DNA of 5,474 nucleotides from Clostridia bacterium (GTDB lineage Bacteria; Bacillota; Clostridia; Oscillospirales; Acutalibacteraceae), in the NCBI GenBank assembly GCA_900771185.1, contig CAAGND010000099.1, forward strand, positions 1 to 5,474, given 5' to 3'. A program made the translations under genes and the position numbers. The notes below the pieces were generated by a model. That model searched no databases and had not been told where the DNA came from. It was given only the letters and a program-made list of their open reading frames with translations. Positions 5,445 to 5,474 of the stretch are shown piece by piece (positions within the stretch are counted from its first letter, which is position 1; every line of letters starts with the position of its first letter).

Positions 5445-5474
5445 ATGTTTTACAGCATAACGGGAAAAACCGTA
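5445..5474 (+). CDS. ruvA: Holliday junction branch migration protein RuvA, first ten codons (3' end cut by window)
   Basis: Ten codons, MFYSITGKTV, are visible before the window ends. This agrees with the start of clostridial RuvA proteins (MFYxxxGK, the first strand of the OB-fold that holds the junction). AGGAG at 5433-5437 overlaps the ruvC stop and lies 7 nt before the ATG. The position directly after ruvC, with a 10-nt gap, is the usual ruvCA order, and ruvB is expected beyond. With so few residues the call rests as much on context as on sequence. Confidence 0.85.
   Translation, partial: MFYSITGKTV

Overview
The window is a gene-dense, entirely plus-strand piece of a chromosome that looks like a Gram-positive anaerobe of the class Clostridia, most likely an Oscillospiraceae/Ruminococcaceae-type gut bacterium. 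This rests on four points: the short (~450 aa) Bacillus-type glucose-6-phosphate isomerase; the Clostridia-typical pairing of a radical-SAM/DUF512 protein with Der; the presence of RuvC, which Bacilli replace with RecU; and consensus-type sigma-A and Shine-Dalgarno signals. No mobile element, tRNA, rRNA or CRISPR array is visible. The genus cannot be fixed from this sequence alone.

Layout. (1) 1-1317: the 3' two thirds of pgi, followed 12 nt later by a small unrecognised P-loop protein, apparently one transcript. (2) 1318-1419: a spacer with a perfect-consensus sigma-A promoter whose -10 box sits in the centre of a 12-bp inverted repeat. (3) 1420-2142: yceD-like DUF177 gene and rpmF (ribosomal protein L32), two cysteine-rich proteins of a classic ribosome-linked pair. 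(4) 2143-2290: a 148-nt spacer with self-complementary segments that can form nested or alternative stems, ending in a clear intrinsic terminator. (5) 2291-5474: a tightly packed operon of the DUF512 radical-SAM gene, der (ribosome-assembly GTPase), ruvC (Holliday-junction resolvase) and the first ten codons of ruvA (Holliday-junction branch migration). Gaps are 4 nt, a 4-nt overlap and 10 nt, so translation is probably coupled.

How the genes fit together. The central part is about making ribosomes (DUF177, L32, Der). The right end is recombination and repair (RuvC, RuvA), with ruvB expected just beyond the window. Pgi is central glycolysis. Nearly everything is housekeeping, and I did not find a novel multi-gene system. 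The points most worth a second look are the palindromic promoter at 1351-1392, the structured spacer at 2161-2272, the unassigned P-loop protein at 901-1317 and the uncharacterised radical-SAM protein at 2291-3604.
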